Below are positions 41,969 to 51,301 of a stretch of DNA of 64,000 nt, one piece after another. The translations under genes were made by a program, and so were the position numbers. The stretch's first letter is position 1. Every line of letters starts with the position of its first letter. The notes beneath the pieces are model-generated. The model was not told the origin of the DNA. It did no database searches and saw only the letters and a program-made list of their open reading frames with translations. This stretch comes from EB88 sp965199135. GTDB lineage: Bacteria > Acidobacteriota > Terriglobia > Terriglobales > Acidobacteriaceae. The stretch is from assembly GCA_965199135.1 (NCBI GenBank), contig OZ240685.1, forward strand, positions 992,001 to 1,056,000. The letters are read 5' to 3'.

Positions 41969-44266
41969 ATGCTCTCCCTGCGTACGTTGCTGTACCTGCT
42001 CCTGCTCTCTTTTCCACTGCCTTTGCTCGCGACCGTGTTCGGCGGCGTCGAAGGTGTCGTGCATGACCCGCAACATCGTCCACTCGCTGGCGCTGTGGTC
42101 ACTCTCCAGGCCAGCGGATCGAGCCAGCGGCAAACACAAACCACTGCAGCGGACGGCTCCTTCCGATTCCCAGCCGTCGCGATCGGCGATTACTCCCTCA
42201 CCGCCGTGGAGCCTGGCTTCGCATCCGTGGAGCAGCACCTCACCGTCGAAGCAAACTCGTCCCCGGTCCTCCATCTCGAGCTGCCCATCGCCTCCGTCCA
42301 GCAATCCGCGGTCGTCCGCGAAGGAGGCGCCGGTCTGCGTGCGGACTCTGTCACGCCCACGACGCTGATCCGCGCCGGGGACATCCTGGAAACGCCGGGC
42401 GCTGATCGCACGGACTCGCTCGCCATGATCACCGACTTCGTTCCCGGCGCATACATTACCCACGACATGCTCCACATGCGTGGCGGCCACCAGGTGTCCT
42501 GGCTTATCGATGGAGTCGAGATCCCGAACACCAACATTGCCTCCAATCTCGGACCACAGATCGATCCGAAAGACATCGAGTACCTTGAGACCGAGCGCGG
42601 CTCGTACTCGGCCAATCTCGGCGATCGCACCTACGGCATCTTCGATGTGGTTCCCAAGAACGGCTTCACGCGCAACAACGACGCGGAGCTCGTACTCACC
42701 GCCGGCTCCTTCGCACAGAGCAACGACCAGCTCTCCTTCGGCAGCCACACCAAGCGCTTCGCCTACTATGCGAGCCTCGAGGGCAATCGCAGCGACTATG
42801 GTCTGTCGCCGCCGATCGGCCAGGTGTTCCATGACAGCAGCAACGGCTTCGGCGGCTTTGCTTCCCTGCTCTTCAACCAGACTTCGCATGATCAGTTACG
42901 ACTTGTCGCTGGTCTGCGGCGGGACTTCTTCCAGATTCCCTACGACCCCAATGCGGGCGACCTCGAAAACCAGCAGTACGACTCAAGCGGTCTCCTCGAC
43001 ACGCAGCACGAGGTGGACGGCTACACCGCGTTCACCTGGGTCCACACCTTCTCACCGGCAACCCTCCTGCAGGTGTCGCCCTTCTTCCACCACAATGCCG
43101 CAGACTACGTGCCTGGCCCCGCTGATCTTCCCGTGGCGACGAGCTCCGATCGCTCCTCGAACTATGCGGGTCTGCAGGCTTCTCTTGGAACAGTGATCGC
43201 CAACAACAACCTGCAGGGCGGGATCTACTCCTTTGGCCAGCACGACTCCGACTTCTTCAGCAACGCGTTCAACGACGGCAGCTACGGCAACTTTGCCATC
43301 GCAGAAGCAGTGCCGGGCGGCCTGGTCGAGGAGTGGATCACCGACAGCTACAAATTCGCTCCCGGAGCGACAGTGCTTGGGGGACTGCGGCTCTCGCAGT
43401 TTCGCAGCAGCAGCATCGGTGACACTTACACCGCACCACGCGTTGGTCTCGCGTATGAACTACCACGCATACACTGGGTCTTTCGCGGCTTCTATGGGCG
43501 CTTCTACCAGCCGCCGCCACTCGACACTGCCTCGGGTCCGCTCGTTGCGTATGCCAATGCAACGGATACCAGCTTTCAGCCTCTCCATGGCGAGCGTGAC
43601 GAAGAGCACCAGTTCGGGGTGCAGATCCCGCTTGGTGAGTTGACCCATGGCGCACTGAAGGGCTGGGTGCTCGATGCGGATACCTTCAAGACCCGTGCCA
43701 ACAACTTTCTTGACCACTCGAATATCGGCGAGTCCAGCATCTACCTGCCCGTGACGGTGCAAGGCGCACTGATCCAGGCCTGGGAGCTGACGCTCCGTTC
43801 GCCCGTGCTCTGGCATGGGGGCCAGGCGCACCTCGCGTACTCAAACCAGCTCGCCGAGCAGCGCGGTGCCATTACGGGCGGCCTCATCTGCTATCCCATC
43901 ACTTCCGCCCAGTGTGACGTGGCGCCCGGCTATACGCCGCTCGACCACGACCAGCGCGATACGCTCAATGTTGGTTACAGTTCGGCGCTGCCATGGCGTG
44001 CGTATGCGGCAACCAACGTCTATTACGGGTCGGGCTTCACCAACGGCGATCCGGATGCGCAATACCCGGGTGAGTACCTGCCGCAGCACACAACCTTCGA
44101 TCTATCGGTGGGCAAGACGTTCGGCGAGAACCTCTCGGTCGCCATCAATGCGACCAACGTCGGCAATCGGCGCGTTCTGCTCGATAACTCCCTCACCTTC
44201 GGCGGCTTTCACTACAACGACCCGCGGGAAATCTATGGTGAGGTGCGCTACCACTTCCACTACTAA
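41969..44266 (+). CDS. TonB-dependent receptor with N-terminal carboxypeptidase-regulatory-like domain (short form)
   Basis: The 765-residue protein has a signal peptide (LRTLLYLLLLSFPLPLLA) and a carboxypeptidase-regulatory-like domain at about 25-105 (GVEGVVHDPQHRPLAGAVVTL). The plug contains THDMLHMRGGHQVSWLIDGVE and IDPKDIEYLETERGSYSANLGDR, followed by a beta-barrel ending YHFHY. At 765 residues it is much shorter than the two Oar-type receptors at the left. The plug is unusually His/Met-rich around HDMLHMRGGH, which with the neighbouring CC..HHC protein suggests a metal ligand (inference). It probably forms an operon with that gene (103-bp gap). Confidence 0.92.
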   Translation: MLSLRTLLYLLLLSFPLPLLATVFGGVEGVVHDPQHRPLAGAVVTLQASGSSQRQTQTTAADGSFRFPAVAIGDYSLTAVEPGFASVEQHLTVEANSSPVLHLELPIASVQQSAVVREGGAGLRADSVTPTTLIRAGDILETPGADRTDSLAMITDFVPGAYITHDMLHMRGGHQVSWLIDGVEIPNTNIASNLGPQIDPKDIEYLETERGSYSANLGDRTYGIFDVVPKNGFTRNNDAELVLTAGSFAQSNDQLSFGSHTKRFAYYASLEGNRSDYGLSPPIGQVFHDSSNGFGGFASLLFNQTSHDQLRLVAGLRRDFFQIPYDPNAGDLENQQYDSSGLLDTQHEVDGYTAFTWVHTFSPATLLQVSPFFHHNAADYVPGPADLPVATSSDRSSNYAGLQASLGTVIANNNLQGGIYSFGQHDSDFFSNAFNDGSYGNFAIAEAVPGGLVEEWITDSYKFAPGATVLGGLRLSQFRSSSIGDTYTAPRVGLAYELPRIHWVFRGFYGRFYQPPPLDTASGPLVAYANATDTSFQPLHGERDEEHQFGVQIPLGELTHGALKGWVLDADTFKTRANNFLDHSNIGESSIYLPVTVQGALIQAWELTLRSPVLWHGGQAHLAYSNQLAEQRGAITGGLICYPITSAQCDVAPGYTPLDHDQRDTLNVGYSSALPWRAYAATNVYYGSGFTNGDPDAQYPGEYLPQHTTFDLSVGKTFGENLSVAINATNVGNRRVLLDNSLTFGGFHYNDPREIYGEVRYHFHY

Positions 44267-44379
44267 ATGTTTAGCACTGAAGCCGGGATACGCAGGTATC
44301 CGCCCATGTTGCGCGGGGGGAGGGCATGGGCCTGCTGATCCGCCCTGCGGCGGGGGCAGCCGGGCACTATCCTTGAGTC

Positions 44380-45822
44380 ATGGCCCTGACCTCTGCCGAT
44401 AACGCGATCGCACGACTTCTAGCACTCGGGGGCGAGCTGCAGCCGGCAGCACCCGGCCAGCTCCGCCGTAAATTCGAGCTCGCGCATATGCGCGCGCTCC
44501 TGCAGTCGCTTGGCGACCCGCAGAACACCTTCCCGGCGGTGCTGATCGCTGGAACGAACGGCAAGGGCTCGACCGCGGCGACGCTCGCCTCGATCCTGCA
44601 GGCCGCTGGTATGCGGGTGGGGCTTTACACGTCGCCCCATCTCGAGCGGCCGAATGAGCGGATCCGGATCAATGGTGAGGCCATCCGGGATGAAGACCTT
44701 GCAACACACTTTGAGGTGGTTGAGGCTGCCGGGGAACGGCTTGTCCGTGAGGGCGCGCTGCCCTACACCCCGTCCTTCTTCGAAGTCATGACTGCGATCG
44801 GGTTCCTGCACTTTGCAGGAGCAGCGGGCCGCGACCAGGCCAGTGGTCAGACCAATGGTGTTGCCGTCAAGGTAGAGATCGCTGTCCTCGAGGTAGGTCT
44901 GGGGGGGCGTCTGGACGCCACCAATGTGGTGGAGCCGCTGATCTCGGTGCTTACCGACATCTCGCTCGACCACATGCAGTGGCTCGGTGCGACCATCGGG
45001 CAGATCACCCGGGAGAAGGCGGGTATTCTCCGACCTGAAGGCACGCTCGTTACCCTGCCGCAGCATCCAGAGGCAAACCAGGTCATCGGCGAAGTGGCCG
45101 TACCACTTAGAGTAAAAGCCTGGAACGCCGCGGACTTCCTGCCGATGCGCCATACCGGCCCACAGGTGGTTACGAAGCTCGCGGCTTCGCTCCGCAACGA
45201 TTATGACCTCACTCTTCCGGCGGAATCGGGCGACCTTTCTGGCCTGCTGCTGCCGGTGCGCTCCCCACTCGCAGGGTCGCATCAGCAACGAAATCTCGCG
45301 TTGGCCATCTGCGCCGCCGTGGCTCTGCATGTGGAGCGTGGATTTCCGCTCACCATCGAAGAGCTGGCCAGCGGAATCCGTGAGACGCATTGGGAGGGGC
45401 GTTTGCAGCTGCTGCCTCCCCCTGCTGCCGAGTCTTACCGGGCACCCGTGCTGCTCGACGCCGCGCACAATCCTGCCGGGGCCTGGGCGCTTCGCTCTGC
45501 GCTCTCATCCGTGCCGGTGCAGGGGCCTCGAGTTCTGATCTTCGGGTGCATGGCAGATAAAGCCGTTGAGGAGCTGGCGCAGGTGCTCTTCCCTGTATTT
45601 GACGAGGTGCTGTTGACGCGGGCTGAGAATCCTCGTTCTGCTTCCGTCGCGGATCTGCTTGCCGCTGCTGACCGGACCTGCAATGTATTTCGGGGATTTC
45701 AACACGCTGGCGACGCGCTCGAGGCCGCTCTCGGCGAGGCGCCGAGCGACGGGCTGATCGTGATCGCTGGCTCGATCGCGCTGCTCGGGGAGATGCGGAG
45801 CAAGTTGGCCGGCCGGGGATAG
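44380..45822 (+). CDS. folC: Bifunctional folylpolyglutamate/dihydrofolate synthase
   Basis: FolC adds L-glutamate to dihydropteroate and to tetrahydrofolates. The 480-residue Mur-ligase-like protein has the ATP loop AGTNGKGST at 57-65, then YTSPHLERPNERIRING (substrate loop). VAVLEVGLGGRLDATNVV and LTDISLDHMQWLGATIGQITREKAGI follow, and the C-terminal domain carries VLLDAAHNPAGA. Length is somewhat over the typical 420-440 owing to a loop around 147-160. The gene ends just before the first parS palindrome. Confidence 0.95.
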   Translation: MALTSADNAIARLLALGGELQPAAPGQLRRKFELAHMRALLQSLGDPQNTFPAVLIAGTNGKGSTAATLASILQAAGMRVGLYTSPHLERPNERIRINGEAIRDEDLATHFEVVEAAGERLVREGALPYTPSFFEVMTAIGFLHFAGAAGRDQASGQTNGVAVKVEIAVLEVGLGGRLDATNVVEPLISVLTDISLDHMQWLGATIGQITREKAGILRPEGTLVTLPQHPEANQVIGEVAVPLRVKAWNAADFLPMRHTGPQVVTKLAASLRNDYDLTLPAESGDLSGLLLPVRSPLAGSHQQRNLALAICAAVALHVERGFPLTIEELASGIRETHWEGRLQLLPPPAAESYRAPVLLDAAHNPAGAWALRSALSSVPVQGPRVLIFGCMADKAVEELAQVLFPVFDEVLLTRAENPRSASVADLLAAADRTCNVFRGFQHAGDALEAALGEAPSDGLIVIAGSIALLGEMRSKLAGRG

Positions 45823-45826
45823 GGGA

Positions 45827-45842
45827 TGTTCCACGTGGAACA
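45827..45842. other. parS site 1
   Basis: TGTTCCACGTGGAACA is a perfect 16-bp palindrome immediately after the folC stop. It differs from the widespread parS consensus TGTTTCACGTGAAACA only by the symmetric C/G at positions 5 and 12. With parA and parB 2.4-3.3 kb away, it is a centromere-like ParB-binding site. Confidence 0.92.
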
Positions 45843-45872
45843 TTGCTGCTGCTCCGGCTGAGAGTGCCGAGT

Positions 45873-45888
45873 TGTTCCACGTGGAACA
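45873..45888. other. parS site 2
   Basis: A second identical TGTTCCACGTGGAACA, with its centre 46 bp from the first, lies between folC and the acyltransferase gene. Confidence 0.92.
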
Positions 45889-45929
45889 ATCGGCCCGCAA
45901 CAGCCTCGCGCTACTCTGTACAGACGATC

Positions 45930-46706
45930 ATGCCGCGTACCCTGATCCAAAGACCACATACGCTCCCCCTCGTAACGCAAGCAGCGTCAACGCTGGTGCG
46001 CGCGCCGCTTTTTCTTCTGGGAACAGCAGCTTGCGGGTCGGCTTCCCTCCTCGCGTCGCTCTTTGAGGCAGATGGAAAGAGGCAGCACCAGATCGCGCAG
46101 TTCTGGGCAAAGCTGTCGATGCGCTTTGCCGGTGCCTCAATCACCCTCGTTGGCGGCGAGAACCTCGCCAAGGCGCCCGTCGCGGTCTACACGAGCAATC
46201 ACCTCTCGTACATGGATACCCCCGCCATCTTCTCGTCGCTGCCCTTCCAGTTCCGTATTGTGGCGCGGCATAACCTCTGGAAGGTGCCATTCATAGGCTG
46301 GCACCTGCAACGCTCCGGGCAGATCCCCGTCAATGTGGGCAATCCGCGTGCTTCCATTGCTAGCCTCTCCGGGGGAGTCAAGACGCTGAAGGCAGGTCGA
46401 TCGCTCTTCATCTTCCCCGAGGGAGGGCGCACCAGCGATGGCCATCTCCAGCCCTTCCTGAACGGGCCAGCCTTCATGGCGATCCGGGCCCAGGTGCCGC
46501 TGGTGCCAATGGCCCTGGTAGGGACCCATGAGCTGCTGCCCATGCACTCGAAAACGTACTTCCCCGTTCCTGTGACGCTCGTCGTCGGCGAACCAATTCC
46601 TACGGAAGGCCTGACCGCACGGGATGTGGACACGCTCACAGCCCGGCTTCATCGTGAGATTGGTGATCTGTACTACACACACTCGTGGCGCAAGGTGCCT
46701 GTTTGA
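45930..46706 (+). CDS. 1-acyl-sn-glycerol-3-phosphate acyltransferase (PlsC-like)
   Basis: The start at MPRTLIQRPH gives 258 residues; the open frame upstream runs through a parS site. A hydrophobic segment near 20-45 anchors it in the membrane. Acyltransferase block I is NHLSYMD (His-91, Asp-96), block III is FPEGGRTSDG (162-171, where the usual Thr is Gly), and block IV is VPLVPMALVGT. It makes phosphatidic acid from lysophosphatidic acid or a related lipid. It lies between parS and the amidotransferase gene, 22 bp upstream of the latter, so probably in the same operon as rsmG. Confidence 0.92.
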   Translation: MPRTLIQRPHTLPLVTQAASTLVRAPLFLLGTAACGSASLLASLFEADGKRQHQIAQFWAKLSMRFAGASITLVGGENLAKAPVAVYTSNHLSYMDTPAIFSSLPFQFRIVARHNLWKVPFIGWHLQRSGQIPVNVGNPRASIASLSGGVKTLKAGRSLFIFPEGGRTSDGHLQPFLNGPAFMAIRAQVPLVPMALVGTHELLPMHSKTYFPVPVTLVVGEPIPTEGLTARDVDTLTARLHREIGDLYYTHSWRKVPV

Positions 46707-46728
46707 ACTGGCTGAGGGCCGCCGTATC

Positions 46729-47490
46729 ATGGTCGTGACTGCCATGACACGAGCCCACGCCAAACCCCGCATCGCGATTCCTGTTCCCACCTCCACCGAT
46801 CGTGCGTACAACGAACGCTGCTGGCCGCAATACGCCGCCGCAGTAGAAGCGGTAGGAGGGGAACCTGTGCGGCTTCCGCTGGACCTTGAGCCGGCTGCTG
46901 CTGCCAAGGAGATTTCCACCTGCTCGGGGATCCTGCTGCCCGGAAGCCCGGCGGACGTGCACCCTCAAAAGTATGGGCAAGCGGCTCGCCGGGAGACAGC
47001 CGCGCCGGACCCGGCTCGCGAGGCTACCGACGAGCTGCTGCTGCAGGATGCATTCCATCTCAGGAAGCCGCTGCTTGGCATCTGTTTCGGGCTGCAGATG
47101 ATGAATGTATGGCGCGGAGGGACGCTGGTGCAGCACCTCGAGACCACGCATCCCCATGCGCCAGTCCGGGATGCCTCGCCTATCGAGCATGCTCTGGAGG
47201 TTCAGCCTGGAGCGCAACTGCTACGCAGCTTCTTTCTCGACGCTCCGAGACCGAAGATCAACAGCAGCCATCACCAGGCTGTGGACCGTGCCGGGGACGG
47301 GCTGCGTGTAGCCGCCTTGTCGCAGGGGGACCATGTAGTGGAGGCGCTTGAAGGGACAAACCTCGATGACCAGTTTGTCCTGGGAGTGCAATGGCACCCG
47401 GAGCGCTCGTACACGCACGATCAGCCATCACTCGAGATTTTCACCTCATTTATCGCGGCGGCGCATCGTTGGCATCTTCCGCACGCATGA
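46729..47490 (+). CDS. Class I glutamine amidotransferase / gamma-glutamyl-GABA hydrolase-like peptidase (C26)
   Basis: The 253-residue protein has nucleophile Cys-119 in LLGICFGLQMMNVWRGG and the catalytic His-Glu in GVQWHPERS (about 221-229), with the family oxyanion segment GILLPGSPADVHPQKYG. It resembles PuuD-type hydrolases, which release glutamate from gamma-glutamyl substrates, rather than a synthase-linked glutaminase; SSHHQAVDR fits that group. The physiological substrate is unknown. Its stop overlaps the rsmG start (ATGA), so it is translationally coupled to rsmG. Confidence 0.88.
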   Translation: MVVTAMTRAHAKPRIAIPVPTSTDRAYNERCWPQYAAAVEAVGGEPVRLPLDLEPAAAAKEISTCSGILLPGSPADVHPQKYGQAARRETAAPDPAREATDELLLQDAFHLRKPLLGICFGLQMMNVWRGGTLVQHLETTHPHAPVRDASPIEHALEVQPGAQLLRSFFLDAPRPKINSSHHQAVDRAGDGLRVAALSQGDHVVEALEGTNLDDQFVLGVQWHPERSYTHDQPSLEIFTSFIAAAHRWHLPHA

Positions 47491-48104
47491 CGGCTGCGGA
47501 GATCCAGGCGCTGTTGGGTGACCGGAGCGCAGTGCAGGTTTCGGATGAAATCGCAGAGCGGCTCCGGGTGTACCTCGAGCTGCTGTTGCGTTGGAACCGG
47601 AAGACGAACCTCTCGGCTATTCGTGCGCCGGAAGAGATTGTGACCCGGCACTTTGGCGAGTCGCTTCAGTGCGCGCGAGCGCTGCCTAGCGGGATCCGTA
47701 CGCTGCTCGATTATGGATCGGGAGCAGGTTTTCCAGGCGCATTGATCGCGCTCTGCTTTCCCGAGATAGAGGTCACGCTCGCGGAGTCGCAAAGCAAGAA
47801 GGCGTCTTTCCTGCAGGAGCTGGCGCGGAGTATCCTGCCGAACGCCGACGTCCATGGGGGGCGGGTGGACGAGTTGCGCCGGACTTTCGATGCGGTGACG
47901 CTACGCGCGGTCGACCGTATGGAGCAGGCGTGCCTGGGCGCGCTTGCACGTCTTGTCCCGCGAGGGTGGCTTGTGGTGATGACAACGCGGGCGGGCATGG
48001 GGCCACTGGCGGAGGCGCTCCCACCTCTCGCCTGGAAGCCGCCGGCCATGCTTGCAGGCTCGGAGCAGGGGATTGTGGCACTCGGACGCAAACTGAGGAG
48101 CTAG
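47487..48104 (+). CDS. rsmG: 16S rRNA (guanine-527 N7)-methyltransferase
   Basis: RsmG (GidB) methylates G527 of 16S rRNA with SAM; loss gives low-level streptomycin resistance. The 205-residue protein has LRWNRKTNLSAIRAPEEIVTRHFGESL, the SAM motif LLDYGSGAGFPG (73-84), VTLAESQSKKASFLQEL and VTLRAVDRM. It overlaps the amidotransferase gene by four bases. rsmG-parA-parB next to parS is a classical origin-proximal arrangement in many bacteria. Confidence 0.95.
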   Translation: MTAAEIQALLGDRSAVQVSDEIAERLRVYLELLLRWNRKTNLSAIRAPEEIVTRHFGESLQCARALPSGIRTLLDYGSGAGFPGALIALCFPEIEVTLAESQSKKASFLQELARSILPNADVHGGRVDELRRTFDAVTLRAVDRMEQACLGALARLVPRGWLVVMTTRAGMGPLAEALPPLAWKPPAMLAGSEQGIVALGRKLRS

Positions 48105-48132
48105 GGCGGCGGAGTTCTCGGCGGATTACGGA

Positions 48133-48148
48133 TGTTCCACGTGGAACA
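48133..48148. other. parS site 3
   Basis: Identical 16-bp palindrome TGTTCCACGTGGAACA, 29 bp after the rsmG stop and about 100 bp before parA. Confidence 0.92.
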
Positions 48149-48166
48149 ATCGCTCTTTGGCCGGAA

Positions 48167-48182
48167 TGTTCCACGTGGAACA
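48167..48182. other. parS site 4
   Basis: Fourth identical palindrome, with its centre 34 bp from site 3, 65 bp upstream of the parA start. Sites 3 and 4 may also let ParB affect parAB expression. Confidence 0.92.
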
Positions 48183-48246
48183 TCATGCCCTGTTTTCCTC
48201 GACAGCCGTTTGCCCGCGGCGACCTGCTCAACCTATCTTGGTGAGG

Positions 48247-49077
48247 ATGGGTAGAGTGCTCGCGATCGTGAATCAGAAGGGCGGGGTAGGGAAAACCACC
48301 ACCGCAATCAACCTGGCGGCTGCGCTTGCGCTTGAAGAACTGCCATGCCTGCTGCTCGACATCGATCCGCAGGGCAACACCACGGGCGGGTTTGGCTTCG
48401 GCAGGGACGAGGAGCGGCTCTCCACCTACGACGTCCTGGTCAATGGGGCTTCGCTCGCCGAGGCGGCTCTCCAGACGGAGATTCCGGCGCTCAAGGTCGT
48501 ACCGGCGAGCAAGGACCTGGTGGGCGCGACGGTCGAGTTGATGGAGCAGGAAAATCGAGCACTCAAGCTGAAGGAAGCGCTGGCGGACGCTCGCGAGGCG
48601 CACGAATTCATCCTGCTCGACTGTCCACCTGCGCTCGACCTGCTGACGCTGAACGCGCTGGTCGCCGCGGATGCGTTGCTGGTGCCGATGCAGGCGGAGT
48701 ACTTCGCCCTCGAAGGGATCTCCGAACTGCTCCATACCCTGGAGCGGGTGCAGGCCAGCCTCAATCCAAAGCTGGAGATTGAAGGCGTCCTGCTGACGAT
48801 GTACGACGACCGCACGAACCTGGCCCAGCAGGTGACAGCCAACCTCAAGGAACACTTCGGGGACAAGCTGCTCAAGACCACGATCCCAAGGAACATTCGC
48901 CTGGCCGAAGCACCGAGCTACGGCCAGCCTGTGCTGCTCTATGACTCGCGCTCCCGGGGCGCAGAAGCATACCGGGACCTCGCGCGCGAATTGATGAAGC
49001 GGCGTGGGGTGAAGCCCCGGAAAAAGGCTGCAGAGGCGAAACCGGGCAGAGAAGTTCGCTTCTGGCCCTACTCATAG
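48247..49077 (+). CDS. parA: ParA/Soj chromosome-partitioning ATPase
   Basis: The 276-residue deviant-Walker ATPase has KGGVGKTTT at 11-19 and LLDIDPQGNTTGGFGF. VIPASKDL-type spacing appears in LKVVPASKDLVGA, followed by FILLDCPPALDLLTLNAL and VLLTMYDDRTNLAQQV. It drives ParB-parS complexes apart after origin duplication. The extended frame to 48157 translates a parS site, so the ATG at 48247 was chosen; a GTG at 48241 is possible. parB follows after 49 bp. Confidence 0.96.
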   Translation: MGRVLAIVNQKGGVGKTTTAINLAAALALEELPCLLLDIDPQGNTTGGFGFGRDEERLSTYDVLVNGASLAEAALQTEIPALKVVPASKDLVGATVELMEQENRALKLKEALADAREAHEFILLDCPPALDLLTLNALVAADALLVPMQAEYFALEGISELLHTLERVQASLNPKLEIEGVLLTMYDDRTNLAQQVTANLKEHFGDKLLKTTIPRNIRLAEAPSYGQPVLLYDSRSRGAEAYRDLARELMKRRGVKPRKKAAEAKPGREVRFWPYS

Positions 49078-49126
49078 GCTGCTGCAGCAAAACGACTTAC
49101 GCAAGACCGCGAGCAGGGGGTAACGG

Positions 49127-50050
49127 ATGGCGATCCACATGGACGGCAAGGCAGAGGGAACTGGAACAAAGCGCAGGGCGCTCGGCAAGGGACTTGAATC
49201 GCTTCTCCCTAAGGTTTCTGCGGTCGCGCCGGCTCCAATTTTGGAGGCTGCGAAGCCGGATGGAAAGGCGTTCGAGGTTGCGCTCGATGCGATCGAGCGC
49301 AATCTTTATCAGACAAGAACTCACTTCGACGAAGGGCTGCTGGATGAGTTGGCGGGTTCGATCCGCGCGGTGGGGGTGATCCAGCCGGTGCTGGTCCGCG
49401 AGCTAGGGGGTGGGCGTTACCAGTTGATCGCCGGGGAGCGGCGCTGGCTGGCCTCGCAGCGGGCGGAGCGGACGACCATTCCGGTGGTTGTGGCCGCCAT
49501 GAATGACGCGCAGGCGATGGAAGCAACGATCATCGAGAACCTGCAGCGGGCTGACCTGAACCCGATGGAGCAGGCGCGGGCATTTGAGCGGTTAGGGCGC
49601 GAGTTCAAGATGACGCAGGAGCAGATGGCCGTGCGCACGGGCAAGGATCGTGCCTCGATCTCGAATTTTCTGCGCCTGCTGAAGCTGCCACAAGAGCTGC
49701 AGGGCCTGGTGGAGGCGGGCTCGCTGACGTTTGGGCATGCTCGCGCGCTGCTGGCGCTCGACAGCCAGGAGCAGCGTATACGCGCGGCCCAAAAGATGCA
49801 GGCCCTGGCGATGAGTGTGCGGCAGGCGGAGACGTTTGTGAAGGGGATCATTGACCCGGAGCGGCGTGCGGCGAAGCAGAAGCAGCCAGAGATCGTGGAC
49901 CCGAACGTGCGCGAGGCGCAGAACACACTTCGCGCGGCGCTGGGGATGAAGGTGCAGATTGAAGACCGTGATGGGCGTGGGCGCGTCGTGATCGAGTATG
50001 CCGACCTGGAGGGGTTCGACGAGCTGATGGAACGGCTGACCCGGGCATAG
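49127..50050 (+). CDS. parB: ParB/Spo0J chromosome-partitioning protein, CTP-dependent clamp
   Basis: The 307-residue protein begins with a basic region (KRRALGKGLESLLPK, the usual ParA-interacting N-terminus). It has the CTP-binding ParB box with GERRW at 103-107 and ENLQRADLNPMEQA, then the parS-recognising helix-turn-helix MTQEQMAVRTGKDRASISNFLRLLKLP, and a C-terminal dimerisation segment. Its target sites are the four TGTTCCACGTGGAACA palindromes 1-4.2 kb upstream. AGGGGG lies six bases before the ATG. Confidence 0.96.
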   Translation: MAIHMDGKAEGTGTKRRALGKGLESLLPKVSAVAPAPILEAAKPDGKAFEVALDAIERNLYQTRTHFDEGLLDELAGSIRAVGVIQPVLVRELGGGRYQLIAGERRWLASQRAERTTIPVVVAAMNDAQAMEATIIENLQRADLNPMEQARAFERLGREFKMTQEQMAVRTGKDRASISNFLRLLKLPQELQGLVEAGSLTFGHARALLALDSQEQRIRAAQKMQALAMSVRQAETFVKGIIDPERRAAKQKQPEIVDPNVREAQNTLRAALGMKVQIEDRDGRGRVVIEYADLEGFDELMERLTRA

Positions 50051-50311
50051 CGGCGACCCGGCCTGGGACGCTTCGCGCGTTGGCAAGTGCGACACGGAGC
50101 GGCCGCGCCTGGCGATGGATGGCAAATGCCATGGCAGGGTGTCTGTTCCGAGTGGCAGCCGGACGGGAGTCGTGGCATTCTACTCGAATAGCAGTGTTGC
50201 CGATCTTTGAACCAGCCGCGGAAGCCGGTACGCGGACTGGCTGTTGCAATCCGGCGCGATCTCCCTTTTCCCGAGTCTGCGCCATCTTGAAACGCTTTTT
50301 GGCGACCGCTC

Positions 50312-51262
50312 ATGCCTACGTTGCAGAACCCTGTCTCACTCGAACAGCCACATTCCTCCTTTTCAAATGCTCCAATGCACGTGGCAGTGGGCATCCCCAC
50401 TCGCGGCCGCCCGCTGATCCTCAAAGAAACGCTTGCCGATCTTGAGCGACAAACGCTGCAGCCGAGCCAGATCTTCGTCGCCTACATGCAGGACACCGAT
50501 ATCGGGGATGCACCCGAGTGTTTTCCGGCGGTGCGTTTTCTGCGGGGACCTGGCCTGGGCGGCTCATGTTCGCAGCGAAACTGTCTTCTGGATGCAGCCG
50601 GGAATGACTTCGACCTGATCTTCATCATGGATGATGACTGCTACCTGCACCGGGATTACCTGAAGCGGACCGAAGAGGTGTTTGCGCGGGATCCGGCGGT
50701 GATGGGCACGACGGGCAGGATCCTCGAGAACGGCGCTGTTGGACCGGGGCTGACGGGCGAGTATGCGCGGGGACTTCTGGCGGGGGTTGGCGAGGTCCCG
50801 GAGCTTGAGGACCAGCCGCCGAGCCCGGCGTTCAACACGGATGGCTGCAACATGGCCTTTCGTGCCGCGGTGCTCTGGAAGCATCGGATCCGGTTCGACG
50901 AAGCGATGCCGGGCTACGCGTGGTTCGAGGACATCGACTTTTCGCGCCGCCTGTTGCCGTACGGCACCCTGGTCCATGTGGCCAGTGCACAGGCGGTCCA
51001 CCTGGGCGCCAAGGTCGGCAAGACGTCCGGGAAGCGGTACGGGTATTCACAGGTGGCGAACCCGATCTACCTCATGGGTAAGGGCACGTACTACCTTCCG
51101 AACACAATCGATGCGATCGGCCGCAACCTGCTGGCGAATGCCTACCGGAGCGTGTTGCCGGAGCCATATATCGATCGCCGCGGCCGGCTACTGGGGAACC
51201 TCCTGGCGTTCCGTGACCTTTTTCTGGGTCGCTGCCATCCCGGGCGAATCCTGGAGCTTTGA
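50312..51262 (+). CDS. Family 2 glycosyltransferase
   Basis: The GT-A protein is 316 residues from 50312 (or 295 from the in-frame ATG at 50375, which directly opens the conserved HVAVGIPTRGRP). It has the nucleotide-sugar motif IFIMDDDCY (D-x-D near 108-115) and a catalytic-type WFEDIDFSRRLLPYG (E-D) around 206-220. NTDGCNMAFRAAVLW is typical. No transmembrane helices are evident. The sugar and acceptor are unknown; murQ is next, after 39 bp on the same strand, but a shared pathway is not implied. Confidence 0.9.
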   Translation: MPTLQNPVSLEQPHSSFSNAPMHVAVGIPTRGRPLILKETLADLERQTLQPSQIFVAYMQDTDIGDAPECFPAVRFLRGPGLGGSCSQRNCLLDAAGNDFDLIFIMDDDCYLHRDYLKRTEEVFARDPAVMGTTGRILENGAVGPGLTGEYARGLLAGVGEVPELEDQPPSPAFNTDGCNMAFRAAVLWKHRIRFDEAMPGYAWFEDIDFSRRLLPYGTLVHVASAQAVHLGAKVGKTSGKRYGYSQVANPIYLMGKGTYYLPNTIDAIGRNLLANAYRSVLPEPYIDRRGRLLGNLLAFRDLFLGRCHPGRILEL

Positions 51263-51301
51263 CGAGGGCAGCAGAACTCGCGGCCGTGTGAGGATGAAGG
51301 G

